From: Parasegetibacter sp. NRK P23
Lineage (GTDB): Bacteria > Bacteroidota > Bacteroidia > Chitinophagales > Chitinophagaceae
NCBI RefSeq assembly: GCF_023721715.1
Contig: NZ_JAMDLG010000001.1
Coordinates: forward strand, 3,139,784-3,203,783
Length of the DNA stretch: 64,000 nt
Direction: 5' to 3'
The notes beneath the pieces were generated by a model that was not told where the DNA came from, made no database searches, and worked only from the letters and a program-made list of their open reading frames with translations. Position numbers and translations under genes: made by a program. Position 1 is the stretch's first letter; each line of letters begins with the position of its first letter. Of the stretch, positions 25,546 through 34,461 are shown one piece after another.

Positions 25546-28500
25546 ATGAAGATATATAGCTATGTAACTACCATTCTCCTCTCCTTTTCCGTATGCCTGG
25601 TGCTTACGGCCCAACCCGCTGAACCGAGTTTCAGAAAGTACTCTTCCCGACAGGGGCTATCCTCCGCCACGGTTTATGATATTCTGAAAGACAGTTTCGG
25701 CTTTATATGGCTGGCCACGGAAGATGGACTCAACCGGTTTGACGGCACCAACTTCAAAGCCTACCGCCACGACCCCGCGCGCCCCAACAGCCTGAAGGCC
25801 AACCACATCACCTCCCTTTTTGAAAGCAGGAACGGACGCATCTGGATCGGCACAAACGGCGGCGGCCTCAGTATTTATGAAAGAACACAGGACTCCATTT
25901 CCAACTACAGCTCCGGCGGCCCCGGGCAACCCGGTGTGGGCATCACGGCTATTCATGGTGATAAAGACGGTCACGTTTGGGTATGCAGCTACGGCGGTTT
26001 GTATATAATAGACCCTGAAACGGGAAAACAGCTTACCGGAGGAAAGTACAAACCCTTGCTTTCCGAACTCAGCGGGAAAGTAAGCCTGTGTTTTCTGGAA
26101 GACAGCCGCAGCAATATCTGGGTGGGCACCCACGAAGGCTTATACTGGTACGATCCCCAACGGCAGCAATTGAAACATTTTGTCCACAAAAACGGGGACA
26201 CCTCCGGCCTGCCGCACAATATTGTCAATAAGATAGTAGAGGAAAAGAACGGCACCATCTGGGTAGGAACCGATAACGGCCTGGCCAGATTTCTTACGGA
26301 GCAATCCGCTTTCCGGAATTATTCCGCCCGGTCTTCTCCCTTTAAATTAAGTTCGGGGATCATATTTACATTGGAAGCGGACAATAAAGGAAGGCTATGG
26401 ATCGGTACGGAAATGGGCTTGAATATTCTGGAAACCGCTACCGGGCAACTCACCGTTTGCCTGCCTGAAAAACGAAACCCCAGGAGCATCAGCGGCAGAT
26501 CAATCCGTTCCATATTAGTTGATAACCAGGGCATCTACTGGGTCGGCACCTTTGGAGGGGGGCTGAACAAATACGATGAGAACTTCAACTATTTCGGACT
26601 GAAGGAATACAGTCCGTTTGACCCGTTCGGCCTGCGATCACCCGTAGTCACCTCCTTCGCCGGTCACAACAACGATGTATTTGTGGGAACCGACGGCGGC
26701 GGATTGCACCTTTACCACCGGAACACGGGCTTACTCGACCCGATTAATCTTCCCTTCACGAACAATTCCGACAATACCAAAAGCGGGCTCACCATCCTCG
26801 CCCTTGAAATGGCCGGGAACAACAAGTTATGGGTGGGCACCTATACAGATGGTATATACCGTTACGATCCCGCTAACGGAACGCATCAGCATTACAGCAA
26901 AGGCGAAGGCCCCGGAAACCTTACCAGCGACAATATATTCTGCCTGCTGGAAGACCGCCGGGGAAATATCTGGGTAGGCACCAACGGCGGCGGCATCAAT
27001 ATCATTCCCCCCAGTGGGCCAATTACCCGCTTTCTGCACGATCCCGAAAAGGAAAACGACCCCGCCAGGCCCGCCAGCAGGTTTATCCGCGCTTTTGAGG
27101 AAGACAAAGCGGGGCGCATCTGGATCGGCACCTATGGCGCCGGCATCTCCGTGGTGGATCCGGCAGGCGGCAACCCGCGGTACTATACCAAGGCCAACAG
27201 CAGGCTTCCGGGTGATTACATCCTGTCTATCCTGGAAGATTCACAGGGAAACGTATGGGCCGGAACAGGCGGCAACGGTGTGGGGCTGCTTAAAAAAGGC
27301 GCCGGTACCTTCGAAACATTGTCTGAGAAAGATGGTCTCGCTAATGGGATGGTGTATAAAATAATAGAGGACCAGAGCGGAAAAATATGGATCAGCACTA
27401 ACAACGGGCTCAGTTGCTATGATCCCGCCACCGGGCGTTTCAAGAACTATTCGGTGAACGAAGGGCTGCAGGCGGGCGCCTTTACGCGTGGCGCGGGCAT
27501 TATGATGCCCGATGGCGCGCTTTTTTTCGGGGGACAGAACGGCTTCAACTATTTCAACCCCGCCAACCTGAAAACCAACCGCAACGTTCCCGAAGTAGTA
27601 CTCACCGATCTGAAAGTGGACAACCGATCCGTTTCTCCCTCTCCCAAAGGACCGATTGAAAAGTCGATACTCCTGGCCGATGAAATAAGCCTCAAATACC
27701 AACAAGGTTTTTCCATCGCCTTTGAAGCGCTCGACTTTACGGTTCCCGAAGCCAACCAATATGAGTACAAACTGGAAGGGCTCGACAGAGACTGGATAAA
27801 AGTGGGCAAGGAACACAGTGTTTACTTCGCGAATATTCCCCCGGGCAACTATACTTTCCGTGTACGCGCCAGCAACAACGACGGCGTTTGGAACGAAACC
27901 GGGCGTGCCATCAGGATTCATGTGGACCCTCCTCTGTGGCGATCCATCTATGCTTACGTGCTCTACCTGCTACTCGCGCTCGGGATTATGCTGTATTTAA
28001 GACGCCTCGGCATCAGGAAAATACGCACCCGCTTCGAGCTGGAGCAGGAAAGGCAAAAGGCGAAAGAACTGATTGAAAGGGAAAGAAAAGAAGCGGAGTA
28101 CCTCCACAAGCTCGATCAGATCAAGATCAAGTTCCTCACCAACCTCAGTCATGAATTCAGGACCCCGATCTCGCTCATTACCGGGCCGGTGGAAACGCTC
28201 ATTGGTCATGTAAAGGAAGAACCCCACGCGGGCCAGCTCGGTCTGATCCGGCGCAACGCAAGGCGGCTGCTGAACCTGGTGAACCAACTGCTCGATTTCA
28301 GAAAAATGGAAGAAAGGGAACTGAAACTGCAGCGCAGTGAAGGGAATATCATCGCTTTCATGAAAGATGTTTGTGATTCCTTCCAGGACCTGGCGCGCAG
28401 GAAAAAGATCGAACTCCGGTTTGAAAGCGAAGTGCCCGAAGCCCACACCTTATTCGACCACGATAAAATCGAACGCATTCTCTTCAACATCCTCTCCAAC

Positions 28501-29670
28501 GCGTTCAAGTTCACCCCTGAAAACGGGCGCATCAATATTCGCGTGGAAGCCGTTCCCGTACCCGAAACCAACAGTGACGTTCACCTGAAAGTTTCCGTAT
28601 CCGATACCGGTATCGGCATTCCCGAAGAGGCACGGGAACGCATATTCGAAAGTTTCTTCCAGCACGAGACCACACCGGACATACTGAACCACGGCACCGG
28701 TATCGGACTGGCCATCACCAAGGAATTCGTACAACTGCACGGCGGAAGGATTACCGTGGAAAGCAAAGTGGGCCGGGGAAGTACTTTTTCCTTCGATCTT
28801 TCGCTGGAAAAAGCCGGTGGCGAAACCCAACCTGTGGTATTGCCTGAATCTCTTATTGCGGAAAACGTTCAAGGCAGTGTACCAGCAGCAACAGCTTCCG
28901 TTGACCATAGTCTGCCCTGCATCCTCATTGTGGAAGACGACGAAGATTTCCGTTTTTATATCAGGGAAAACCTCCGTTCGTTGTACCGCATTGTGGAAGC
29001 CGCTGATGGAAAAGCGGGCTGGGAACAGGCGTTGTTGCACCACCCGGACATTGTGGTGAGCGATGTGCAGATGCCGGTCATGAACGGACTGGAACTCGCG
29101 CAGAAACTGAAATCAGATAAAAAAACCAAGAACATTCCCGTGATCCTGCTCACAGCCGCCAATACACCGGATAATGTATTGTACGGACTGGAATCGGGCG
29201 CGATCGATTATATGACCAAACCTTTCGACTTCGCGGTATTGCAGGCGAAACTGCACAACATCCTGCTGCTGAACCAGTCGTTTAAAGATACTTATTCGAA
29301 AAAAGTAACAGTGGGGCTTCCAAAATCTGAAGTGCTTTCAGAGAGAGAAGAATTCCTTCAGAAAGCCCTCAACTTTATTTACGAAAATCTCGATAACCAG
29401 CAATTGTCCGTGGAAGTATTGAGTACGCACCTCTTTATCAGCAGGGCTTCCTTATACAATAAACTCATGGAATATGTGGGGGTTACACCGGTTGAATTTA
29501 TCCGCTCGGTAAAACTGGAGAAAGCGAAAGAGTTGCTGGAAAGGACAGACAAAACCATTACCGAGGTAGCTTATGAAACGGGCTTTACGAACGCGAACTA
29601 TTTCACAAAGGTTTTCCGAGCCGCCTATCATATGACACCTTCTGAATTCAGAGCGGAAAAGAAAAAGTAA
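25546..29670 (+). CDS. Hybrid two-component system sensor/regulator (HTCS)
   Basis: The gene encodes 1374 residues from the ATG at 25546, which begins a signal peptide (about 1-23). The periplasmic sensor has many two-component propeller repeats (about 30-700, recurring GNIWVGT, GRIWIGT and DDG or NGL units) and a Y_Y_Y domain (about 720-800). One membrane helix (about 800-820) leads to HisKA with His869 (LSHEFRTPI), an HATPase domain, a receiver from about 1125 with Asp1173 (VVSDVQMP), and a C-terminal AraC-type DNA-binding domain (about 1280-1374, VAYETGFTNANYFTKVFR). Such proteins bind a specific oligosaccharide in the periplasm and activate the adjacent susC promoter. Divergence from the xylan operon makes xylo-oligosaccharide the inferred signal. 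All catalytic residues appear intact. Confidence 0.95.
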   Translation: MKIYSYVTTILLSFSVCLVLTAQPAEPSFRKYSSRQGLSSATVYDILKDSFGFIWLATEDGLNRFDGTNFKAYRHDPARPNSLKANHITSLFESRNGRIWIGTNGGGLSIYERTQDSISNYSSGGPGQPGVGITAIHGDKDGHVWVCSYGGLYIIDPETGKQLTGGKYKPLLSELSGKVSLCFLEDSRSNIWVGTHEGLYWYDPQRQQLKHFVHKNGDTSGLPHNIVNKIVEEKNGTIWVGTDNGLARFLTEQSAFRNYSARSSPFKLSSGIIFTLEADNKGRLWIGTEMGLNILETATGQLTVCLPEKRNPRSISGRSIRSILVDNQGIYWVGTFGGGLNKYDENFNYFGLKEYSPFDPFGLRSPVVTSFAGHNNDVFVGTDGGGLHLYHRNTGLLDPINLPFTNNSDNTKSGLTILALEMAGNNKLWVGTYTDGIYRYDPANGTHQHYSKGEGPGNLTSDNIFCLLEDRRGNIWVGTNGGGINIIPPSGPITRFLHDPEKENDPARPASRFIRAFEEDKAGRIWIGTYGAGISVVDPAGGNPRYYTKANSRLPGDYILSILEDSQGNVWAGTGGNGVGLLKKGAGTFETLSEKDGLANGMVYKIIEDQSGKIWISTNNGLSCYDPATGRFKNYSVNEGLQAGAFTRGAGIMMPDGALFFGGQNGFNYFNPANLKTNRNVPEVVLTDLKVDNRSVSPSPKGPIEKSILLADEISLKYQQGFSIAFEALDFTVPEANQYEYKLEGLDRDWIKVGKEHSVYFANIPPGNYTFRVRASNNDGVWNETGRAIRIHVDPPLWRSIYAYVLYLLLALGIMLYLRRLGIRKIRTRFELEQERQKAKELIERERKEAEYLHKLDQIKIKFLTNLSHEFRTPISLITGPVETLIGHVKEEPHAGQLGLIRRNARRLLNLVNQLLDFRKMEERELKLQRSEGNIIAFMKDVCDSFQDLARRKKIELRFESEVPEAHTLFDHDKIERILFNILSNAFKFTPENGRINIRVEAVPVPETNSDVHLKVSVSDTGIGIPEEARERIFESFFQHETTPDILNHGTGIGLAITKEFVQLHGGRITVESKVGRGSTFSFDLSLEKAGGETQPVVLPESLIAENVQGSVPAATASVDHSLPCILIVEDDEDFRFYIRENLRSLYRIVEAADGKAGWEQALLHHPDIVVSDVQMPVMNGLELAQKLKSDKKTKNIPVILLTAANTPDNVLYGLESGAIDYMTKPFDFAVLQAKLHNILLLNQSFKDTYSKKVTVGLPKSEVLSEREEFLQKALNFIYENLDNQQLSVEVLSTHLFISRASLYNKLMEYVGVTPVEFIRSVKLEKAKELLERTDKTITEVAYETGFTNANYFTKVFRAAYHMTPSEFRAEKKK

Positions 29671-29679
29671 TATTTGTAT

Positions 29680-29729
29680 AAAACATAATTCCCCATTCGA
29701 AGTTTTCTTCAAATGGGGAATTATGTTTT
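29680..29729. terminator. Strong bidirectional terminator between convergent operons
   Basis: An 18-bp perfect stem pairs AAAACATAATTCCCCATT (29680-29697) with its exact complement at 29712-29729. An extra GAAG/CTTC pairing with a TTTT loop sits inside it. A- and T-runs on both sides allow termination of the HTCS transcript and of the convergent minus-strand operon. Confidence 0.88.
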
Positions 29730-29742
29730 GAGAAAGCAACTG

Positions 29743-30474
29743 CTAATTTTCGTCCTTTAACCGGATGTATTGTTCCCATTCCACCAAATCGGTGGTGTTG
29801 GAATGAAGTATTTCTTTTTTCACCTCATATATATTCCGAACCCAGGCCAGTGGCAGCATTTCTTTTCCCGGGAAGGTGTTCAGCCGTGCTTCAATGATGC
29901 TGTCTTTCGTTTCCGGATGCACCATGGCGGCGAGCCTCGCCCATGCTTTTACATAGGCGGGAAAAGTAGCGGGATGAATAGCATATTCCCGGTCCAGCGC
30001 GGCAAGCGCCGAAGTCGGGTCAAGCATTTCGCTGCTTTTCAACACGGGATCAGACGGGCGTTTCAACAGGTCGCAGCGGGTGAACGCATCCAGCGCCCAG
30101 CTTCCGGGAACCGCTTTTTTATCGGCTCCATATATTGGCCAGGAGTGGAATTCTTCTTTCCCTGTATTTCCCGGTTCTTCCAGGTGAATGAAGAGGCGCA
30201 ACGTGTTGGCGGGTATTAAAATTTTCCCGTAGCAGCCACTGTCGGTACGGAGTAGTTGCGATTCCTGCCGCTTCCAGCCCGTAGTATCTCCCAGTAAAAC
30301 ACGTGCCTTCAGGAAGGGTTTTGTTTCTTTGTTAAGTCCCTTCGGATGGTAGAAGATCGTGGAGCTGTCGCCCTGGGGCGCCTGGTATACCGTGAATACA
30401 AGCTTGAACACATGTTGCGCGTGTAACGTTGTTTGTATAGCCAGTAAAAGAAATATTCCAATAATTCTTTGCAT
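29743..30474 (-). CDS. Secreted protein of unknown function
   Basis: The 243-residue product has a signal peptide (IIGIFLLLAIQTTLHAQ, cleavage after about residue 19). The first half of the mature protein looks beta-rich (FKLVFTVYQAPQGDSSTIFYHPKG) with a segment reminiscent of carbohydrate-binding or transthyretin-like domains; the second half is helical with repeated Trp and Ala. I recognise no family. It is 18 bp downstream of the zinc protease on the same strand and probably the last gene of the ECF/FecR-SusCD operon, followed by the 29680-29729 terminator. Confidence 0.65.
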   Translation of the reverse strand: MQRIIGIFLLLAIQTTLHAQHVFKLVFTVYQAPQGDSSTIFYHPKGLNKETKPFLKARVLLGDTTGWKRQESQLLRTDSGCYGKILIPANTLRLFIHLEEPGNTGKEEFHSWPIYGADKKAVPGSWALDAFTRCDLLKRPSDPVLKSSEMLDPTSALAALDREYAIHPATFPAYVKAWARLAAMVHPETKDSIIEARLNTFPGKEMLPLAWVRNIYEVKKEILHSNTTDLVEWEQYIRLKDEN

Positions 30475-30492
30475 ATACTATTTTGTCAGGTA

Positions 30493-32946
30493 TCAGGAAT
30501 GGCGGAACGAAAGCACCGAAGCGATCAGCCTTATCATTTCTTTGCGGTGCAGCTCATTGATTTCGCCTTTAGTTTTCATTCTTTTTATTGCTTTCTGCAA
30601 AGCGGAAAGGTGCTGGCGTACATAGAGGCGCACATCGCTTCTGTCGGCCTGCGTGCTGGTGCCCAGTTCCTGTACTTTTTTGCCGATGGCGATCTGCGAG
30701 AGCCGCTCCACGTAAGAACGTTCCAGTGTGCGCTGTAACATAGTTTCAAAGGTGTTACCAGACAGTGGTTTCCAGCAATACTTCTTCAGGTCGTTCAGGT
30801 ATTCATTCAATGGATACACATCTGAAGTAACGGCGGACTTATCGAGCAGGTTCGCCATCATGTTCTGGTTCAGGAGGATATTGAGGAACTGGTTTTGAAG
30901 GGTGTATATTTCCTTGGCGGGGTCGATGTTCAACTTGCTGAGGATGGCACTGTCGTAATACCATAATGGTGGTGTAAGTACCTGTTCTCCGAAGAACGCG
31001 ATGCTGGCGCGCAAACGATCAGCGGGCACCTGTACATAAACGGCTCCGGGCTGTTCGGTACTTTTTTGTGTGATGTACACACCGTTGAGGTTCTTGTTCA
31101 CATGGTACAGGTAACGGGAGAACTGCCTGCCCACGTTCACATACATTTGCTGCAGGTGGTTGTACATATCCCCCTCTTCCGCGGTCCATTCCAGGAGGTG
31201 CGGAACAATTCTTTTCAGGTTCATGATGCCATAGGTGCTGGCCTTTACGGGATCATCGCCCAGGTCTTCGGTCTGACTGCGCGGATCAATCGTTTTGCCT
31301 TCTCCGCCGAACCACAATTCGGGGTGTGCGGCCAGTGTATCCACAATCATTTTCTGCAACATCTTTTTCTCCGCGAATGCATCCTTTGTTCCGGGGAAAT
31401 ACCGGTAGCCCCATTCGATGGCCCATTTGTCGTAGCTGCCGATCCGCGGATAGATGCCTTTTGTTCCGATACTGTCTTCAGGTTGCGCCACGTAGTTGAA
31501 ACGCGCGTAATCCATGATGGAAACGGTGTGCCCGTTCTTTTCCACCCAGGCCTTATCGCGGAGTTTCTCCACCGGCGTGGCGCTGCTGGCGCCCATATTG
31601 TGCCGCAATCCTATGGTATGACCAATTTCGTGCGACGACACAAAACGCACGAGTTCTCCCATCAGCTCATCGTCCAGCACCATTTTCCTGGCACGGGGAT
31701 CCACGGCGGCCACCTGCACCATATACCAACCCTGCAACAATTGCATGATGTTGTGGTACCAGCCCACATGGCTTTCGATGATCTCTCCGCTCCTGGGGTC
31801 GGTAATGCGCGGACCATAGGCATTGGGAATATCTGAAGCATAATAGCGTATCACAGAGAAGCGCGCGTCTTCCAGGCTCATGGTGCTATCAGTCGCGGGC
31901 CATTCTTTCGCTTCAATGGCATTGCGGAAACCGGCCTGTTCAAAAGCCACGTTCCAGTCGTTCACCCCGGCGATCAGGTAAGGCACCCATTTTCGTGGTG
32001 TGGCGGGATCAATATAGTAAGTGATCTTTTTCTTCGGTTCCACCAGGAAACCCTTTTTGTACTTCTCCATGTCCTCCTCTTTCGGCTCCAGCCTGTACCG
32101 TTGAATGAAATAGGATTTCTCCACACGCTGCGCCTCATCGTCGAACAGGGTAAAGCTTTCGGCGAAGAAGCCCACTCTTTCATCGAAGAACCTTTTGCGC
32201 ATCGGCACTTTGGGGAGCAATACGATAGAAGTATTCAGTTGCAGGGTAACGAAGCCTGTTCCGGCCGCGGGAAACACACCATTGGCGGCCGCGTAGGTTT
32301 TGGTGGTATTCACCTCTACGTTGATCGGGAACACGTTGATGTTGTCGAGGAAAGATTTATCGTCCGCGAAAGCATTCAGTTTCTTTTCCGTTTTCAGTTC
32401 ATTGGGGAAAGAAACCACCTGACTTTCTTTCCGGAAGAAATCCGTTACATCGATCACGCTGGCGTTTCCGGCTTTGTTCTCCGCCTTTACATCGAAGGCG
32501 AATACGATGGGCATTACATCGCTGTTGCGCACGGCCGCCGCGATGGCCTGAGAGGAATCCTTTACATCCTGTGTGTACACACGTACGCGGAGCAATATTT
32601 TGTTGTGTTTTGTTTTTTCGAAAAAAATGCTTTGCCGGTTCACTTCTTCTCCTCCATATACTCTTCCCCCCTGCGGCGTGGCGGTGTAACGGGTCACGGC
32701 CAGCATATCACGTCCCATCAGCGAATCCGGGATTTCGAAAAACCACCTGCCATCCACTTCATGCACGCCGAACAGGCCATATTTTGAAATTGCCGATGCG
32801 GTAATGACCTTATCGTAAGGGCGCAGTTTAGCCACCACAGGTTTAGCGGTGGTATCGCCCCCGGCCCCCTGTACGGGAGCCTGGGCATATACCGGCAAAC
32901 AAAACGCGACACACACAAAACATACAAATGCAAAACGTTGCAACAT
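30493..32946 (-). CDS. Secreted metzincin-type zinc metalloprotease (DUF5117-containing)
   Basis: The start is placed at 32946 (817 residues), where a signal peptide begins (LQRFAFVCFVCVAFCLPVYAQ); the longer frame adds 20 residues without a signal sequence. The N-terminal part (about 60-400) resembles the DUF5118/DUF5117 domains of Bacteroidota peptidases. The catalytic motif HEIGHTIGLRH (about 435-447) is the extended metzincin zinc site, and SIMDYARF provides the Met-turn. It is encoded 72 bp after a SusD gene. A GGTGCC/GGCACC hairpin (32973-32995) in the gap may adjust expression relative to SusC/D. It probably degrades protein or glycoprotein substrates for the adjacent transporter. Confidence 0.9.
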   Translation of the reverse strand: MLQRFAFVCFVCVAFCLPVYAQAPVQGAGGDTTAKPVVAKLRPYDKVITASAISKYGLFGVHEVDGRWFFEIPDSLMGRDMLAVTRYTATPQGGRVYGGEEVNRQSIFFEKTKHNKILLRVRVYTQDVKDSSQAIAAAVRNSDVMPIVFAFDVKAENKAGNASVIDVTDFFRKESQVVSFPNELKTEKKLNAFADDKSFLDNINVFPINVEVNTTKTYAAANGVFPAAGTGFVTLQLNTSIVLLPKVPMRKRFFDERVGFFAESFTLFDDEAQRVEKSYFIQRYRLEPKEEDMEKYKKGFLVEPKKKITYYIDPATPRKWVPYLIAGVNDWNVAFEQAGFRNAIEAKEWPATDSTMSLEDARFSVIRYYASDIPNAYGPRITDPRSGEIIESHVGWYHNIMQLLQGWYMVQVAAVDPRARKMVLDDELMGELVRFVSSHEIGHTIGLRHNMGASSATPVEKLRDKAWVEKNGHTVSIMDYARFNYVAQPEDSIGTKGIYPRIGSYDKWAIEWGYRYFPGTKDAFAEKKMLQKMIVDTLAAHPELWFGGEGKTIDPRSQTEDLGDDPVKASTYGIMNLKRIVPHLLEWTAEEGDMYNHLQQMYVNVGRQFSRYLYHVNKNLNGVYITQKSTEQPGAVYVQVPADRLRASIAFFGEQVLTPPLWYYDSAILSKLNIDPAKEIYTLQNQFLNILLNQNMMANLLDKSAVTSDVYPLNEYLNDLKKYCWKPLSGNTFETMLQRTLERSYVERLSQIAIGKKVQELGTSTQADRSDVRLYVRQHLSALQKAIKRMKTKGEINELHRKEMIRLIASVLSFRHS

Positions 32947-33018
32947 AACTAACAGATATTTTAAGGTAAAGCGGTGCCAGGCGCCACCCGGCACCACTGC
33001 AAACAAGGGATCGTCGTT

Positions 33019-34443
33019 TTACCAGGGCAGTGCTTCGTTGGTATTGATGGTAAGCCCGGGGTTCTGCTTCAATACATCCTGCGCGAAAGGCAATATGTAC
33101 AGTTGGGACCCCGGCGGTAAGGTGTAGGTTTGTTGGGGAACGGCGGTACTTACGATCGGGAACCTGCGTTCCAGCGTTTTGGCGTAAGCGGGTTCTGTAT
33201 TAAAACGCCTCAGGTCCCAGAAACGGTTAAAGCCGTGTACCATTTCCCTCCTGCGCTCGTTGATGATGAGTTTCACCGTTTCCACTTCCGTAGCCGGGGT
33301 GGGCAATACCGCGTCCGCAGGGCTTGTGATTCTTTTGGAACGCAGCAGGTTCAGTGTTTCCATGGCTTTATCGAGCGCCCCTCTCCTGGCATAACATTCC
33401 GCCAGCATCAGGTACACCTCCGGCGTGCGCATACCCACGGATGGGTAGAAATAATCGGTATGCCTTGCCGACCAATATGTTGTACCCGCACCAATGTCGA
33501 GAAAAGAGGCGTTGGTGGTATTGTAAAAAAGCCTGAAACGCGCATCGGTGGCGCCGAAAAGGTTCCGGAGTTCCGGACTGAAATTCTGGCTGTACGCGAT
33601 ATTCATCTCGGTGTAACCGGTCATGAACATAATGCTCAGGATTTCCGGGTTAGTGCCCGCGGGCATTTTAATGGCGGCCGTTCCACCTTTCGCCGCATAA
33701 TCCACGAGGTCGAAAATAACATTGTTGTACTCCAGCGATTTGAGCGCGGCCGCTTCGGCCTTATCAAACTCTTTCTTAAACAAGTGCACCTTCGCCTTCA
33801 GCGCATAGGCGAAAGCGAGCGAAGGATGGTAAGGATCGGCAGGTGTAACCTGGAGATGGGGAATGGACTCGTCGATATCCTTTTCAACAAATCGGTACAC
33901 TTCCGCGACAGAAGCCTTCACCGGCTTAGCCTCCAGGTCGTATTTGTCCATGATGCAGATGCCGCCATCTGTTTCAGCCGTGGCCGCGTTGTAGTGCTTC
34001 GCGAAAGTATTCACCAGCAGGAAATGATCGAACGCCCTGAATATGCGGGCTTCCGCCTTAGCGAGTGTTTTCAGGGAATCAGGGCCTTTACTGTTGTCGA
34101 CCCCGTCAATAATCATGTTCCACTGGTTGATGTACACGTACACCCGGTTGTAGAGGGAAGATGTCGTAAAACGGACCACCCTGCTCACCGATGAGTCGTA
34201 GGTAAAATTGAAAATATCCGTCGTTTTCGTTTGACCGATTACGTAAGCTTCCCGCATCCAGTAATCATCCACGAGGTACATGAACTGGTTAGTAGCGTAG
34301 CCCCTGTTCGGGAACGACACCAGTTTGTGAAAATCTTCGGCCTCTTCCAGCACGATCTTTCCTTTCGGCACCAGGTCAAGGTATTTTTTGCAGGAGCTAA
34401 AAAGCGTCATCAGCAAAAAGAGGTATACTATATTTCTTTTCAT
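33019..34443 (-). CDS. SusD/RagB-family lipoprotein (peptidase-linked system)
   Basis: The 474-residue protein has lipobox FSSC (Cys18) and mature start KKYLDLVPKGK, typical of SusD. The TPR helices, a RTPEVYLMLAECYARRG segment and the NERRREMVHGFNRFWDLRRF signature are present. At 474 residues it is shorter than the two xylan SusDs, as is common for pairs linked to peptidases and FecR/ECF control. It forms a complex with the STN-containing SusC encoded 18 bp upstream. The substrate is unknown; the downstream zinc protease suggests peptides or glycoproteins. Confidence 0.9.
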   Translation of the reverse strand: MKRNIVYLFLLMTLFSSCKKYLDLVPKGKIVLEEAEDFHKLVSFPNRGYATNQFMYLVDDYWMREAYVIGQTKTTDIFNFTYDSSVSRVVRFTTSSLYNRVYVYINQWNMIIDGVDNSKGPDSLKTLAKAEARIFRAFDHFLLVNTFAKHYNAATAETDGGICIMDKYDLEAKPVKASVAEVYRFVEKDIDESIPHLQVTPADPYHPSLAFAYALKAKVHLFKKEFDKAEAAALKSLEYNNVIFDLVDYAAKGGTAAIKMPAGTNPEILSIMFMTGYTEMNIAYSQNFSPELRNLFGATDARFRLFYNTTNASFLDIGAGTTYWSARHTDYFYPSVGMRTPEVYLMLAECYARRGALDKAMETLNLLRSKRITSPADAVLPTPATEVETVKLIINERRREMVHGFNRFWDLRRFNTEPAYAKTLERRFPIVSTAVPQQTYTLPPGSQLYILPFAQDVLKQNPGLTINTNEALPW

Positions 34444-34461
34444 TGTTGCTTCTTTTGAAAG

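Noticed and set aside
27241-27921. A 226-codon frame antisense to the HTCS gene
   Set aside because: It mirrors the propeller repeats and Y_Y_Y region of the HTCS and has no independent support.
31066-31836. A 256-codon frame antisense to the zinc protease
   Set aside because: It is His- and Val-rich, overlaps the catalytic motif region of a clear protease gene and has no domain.
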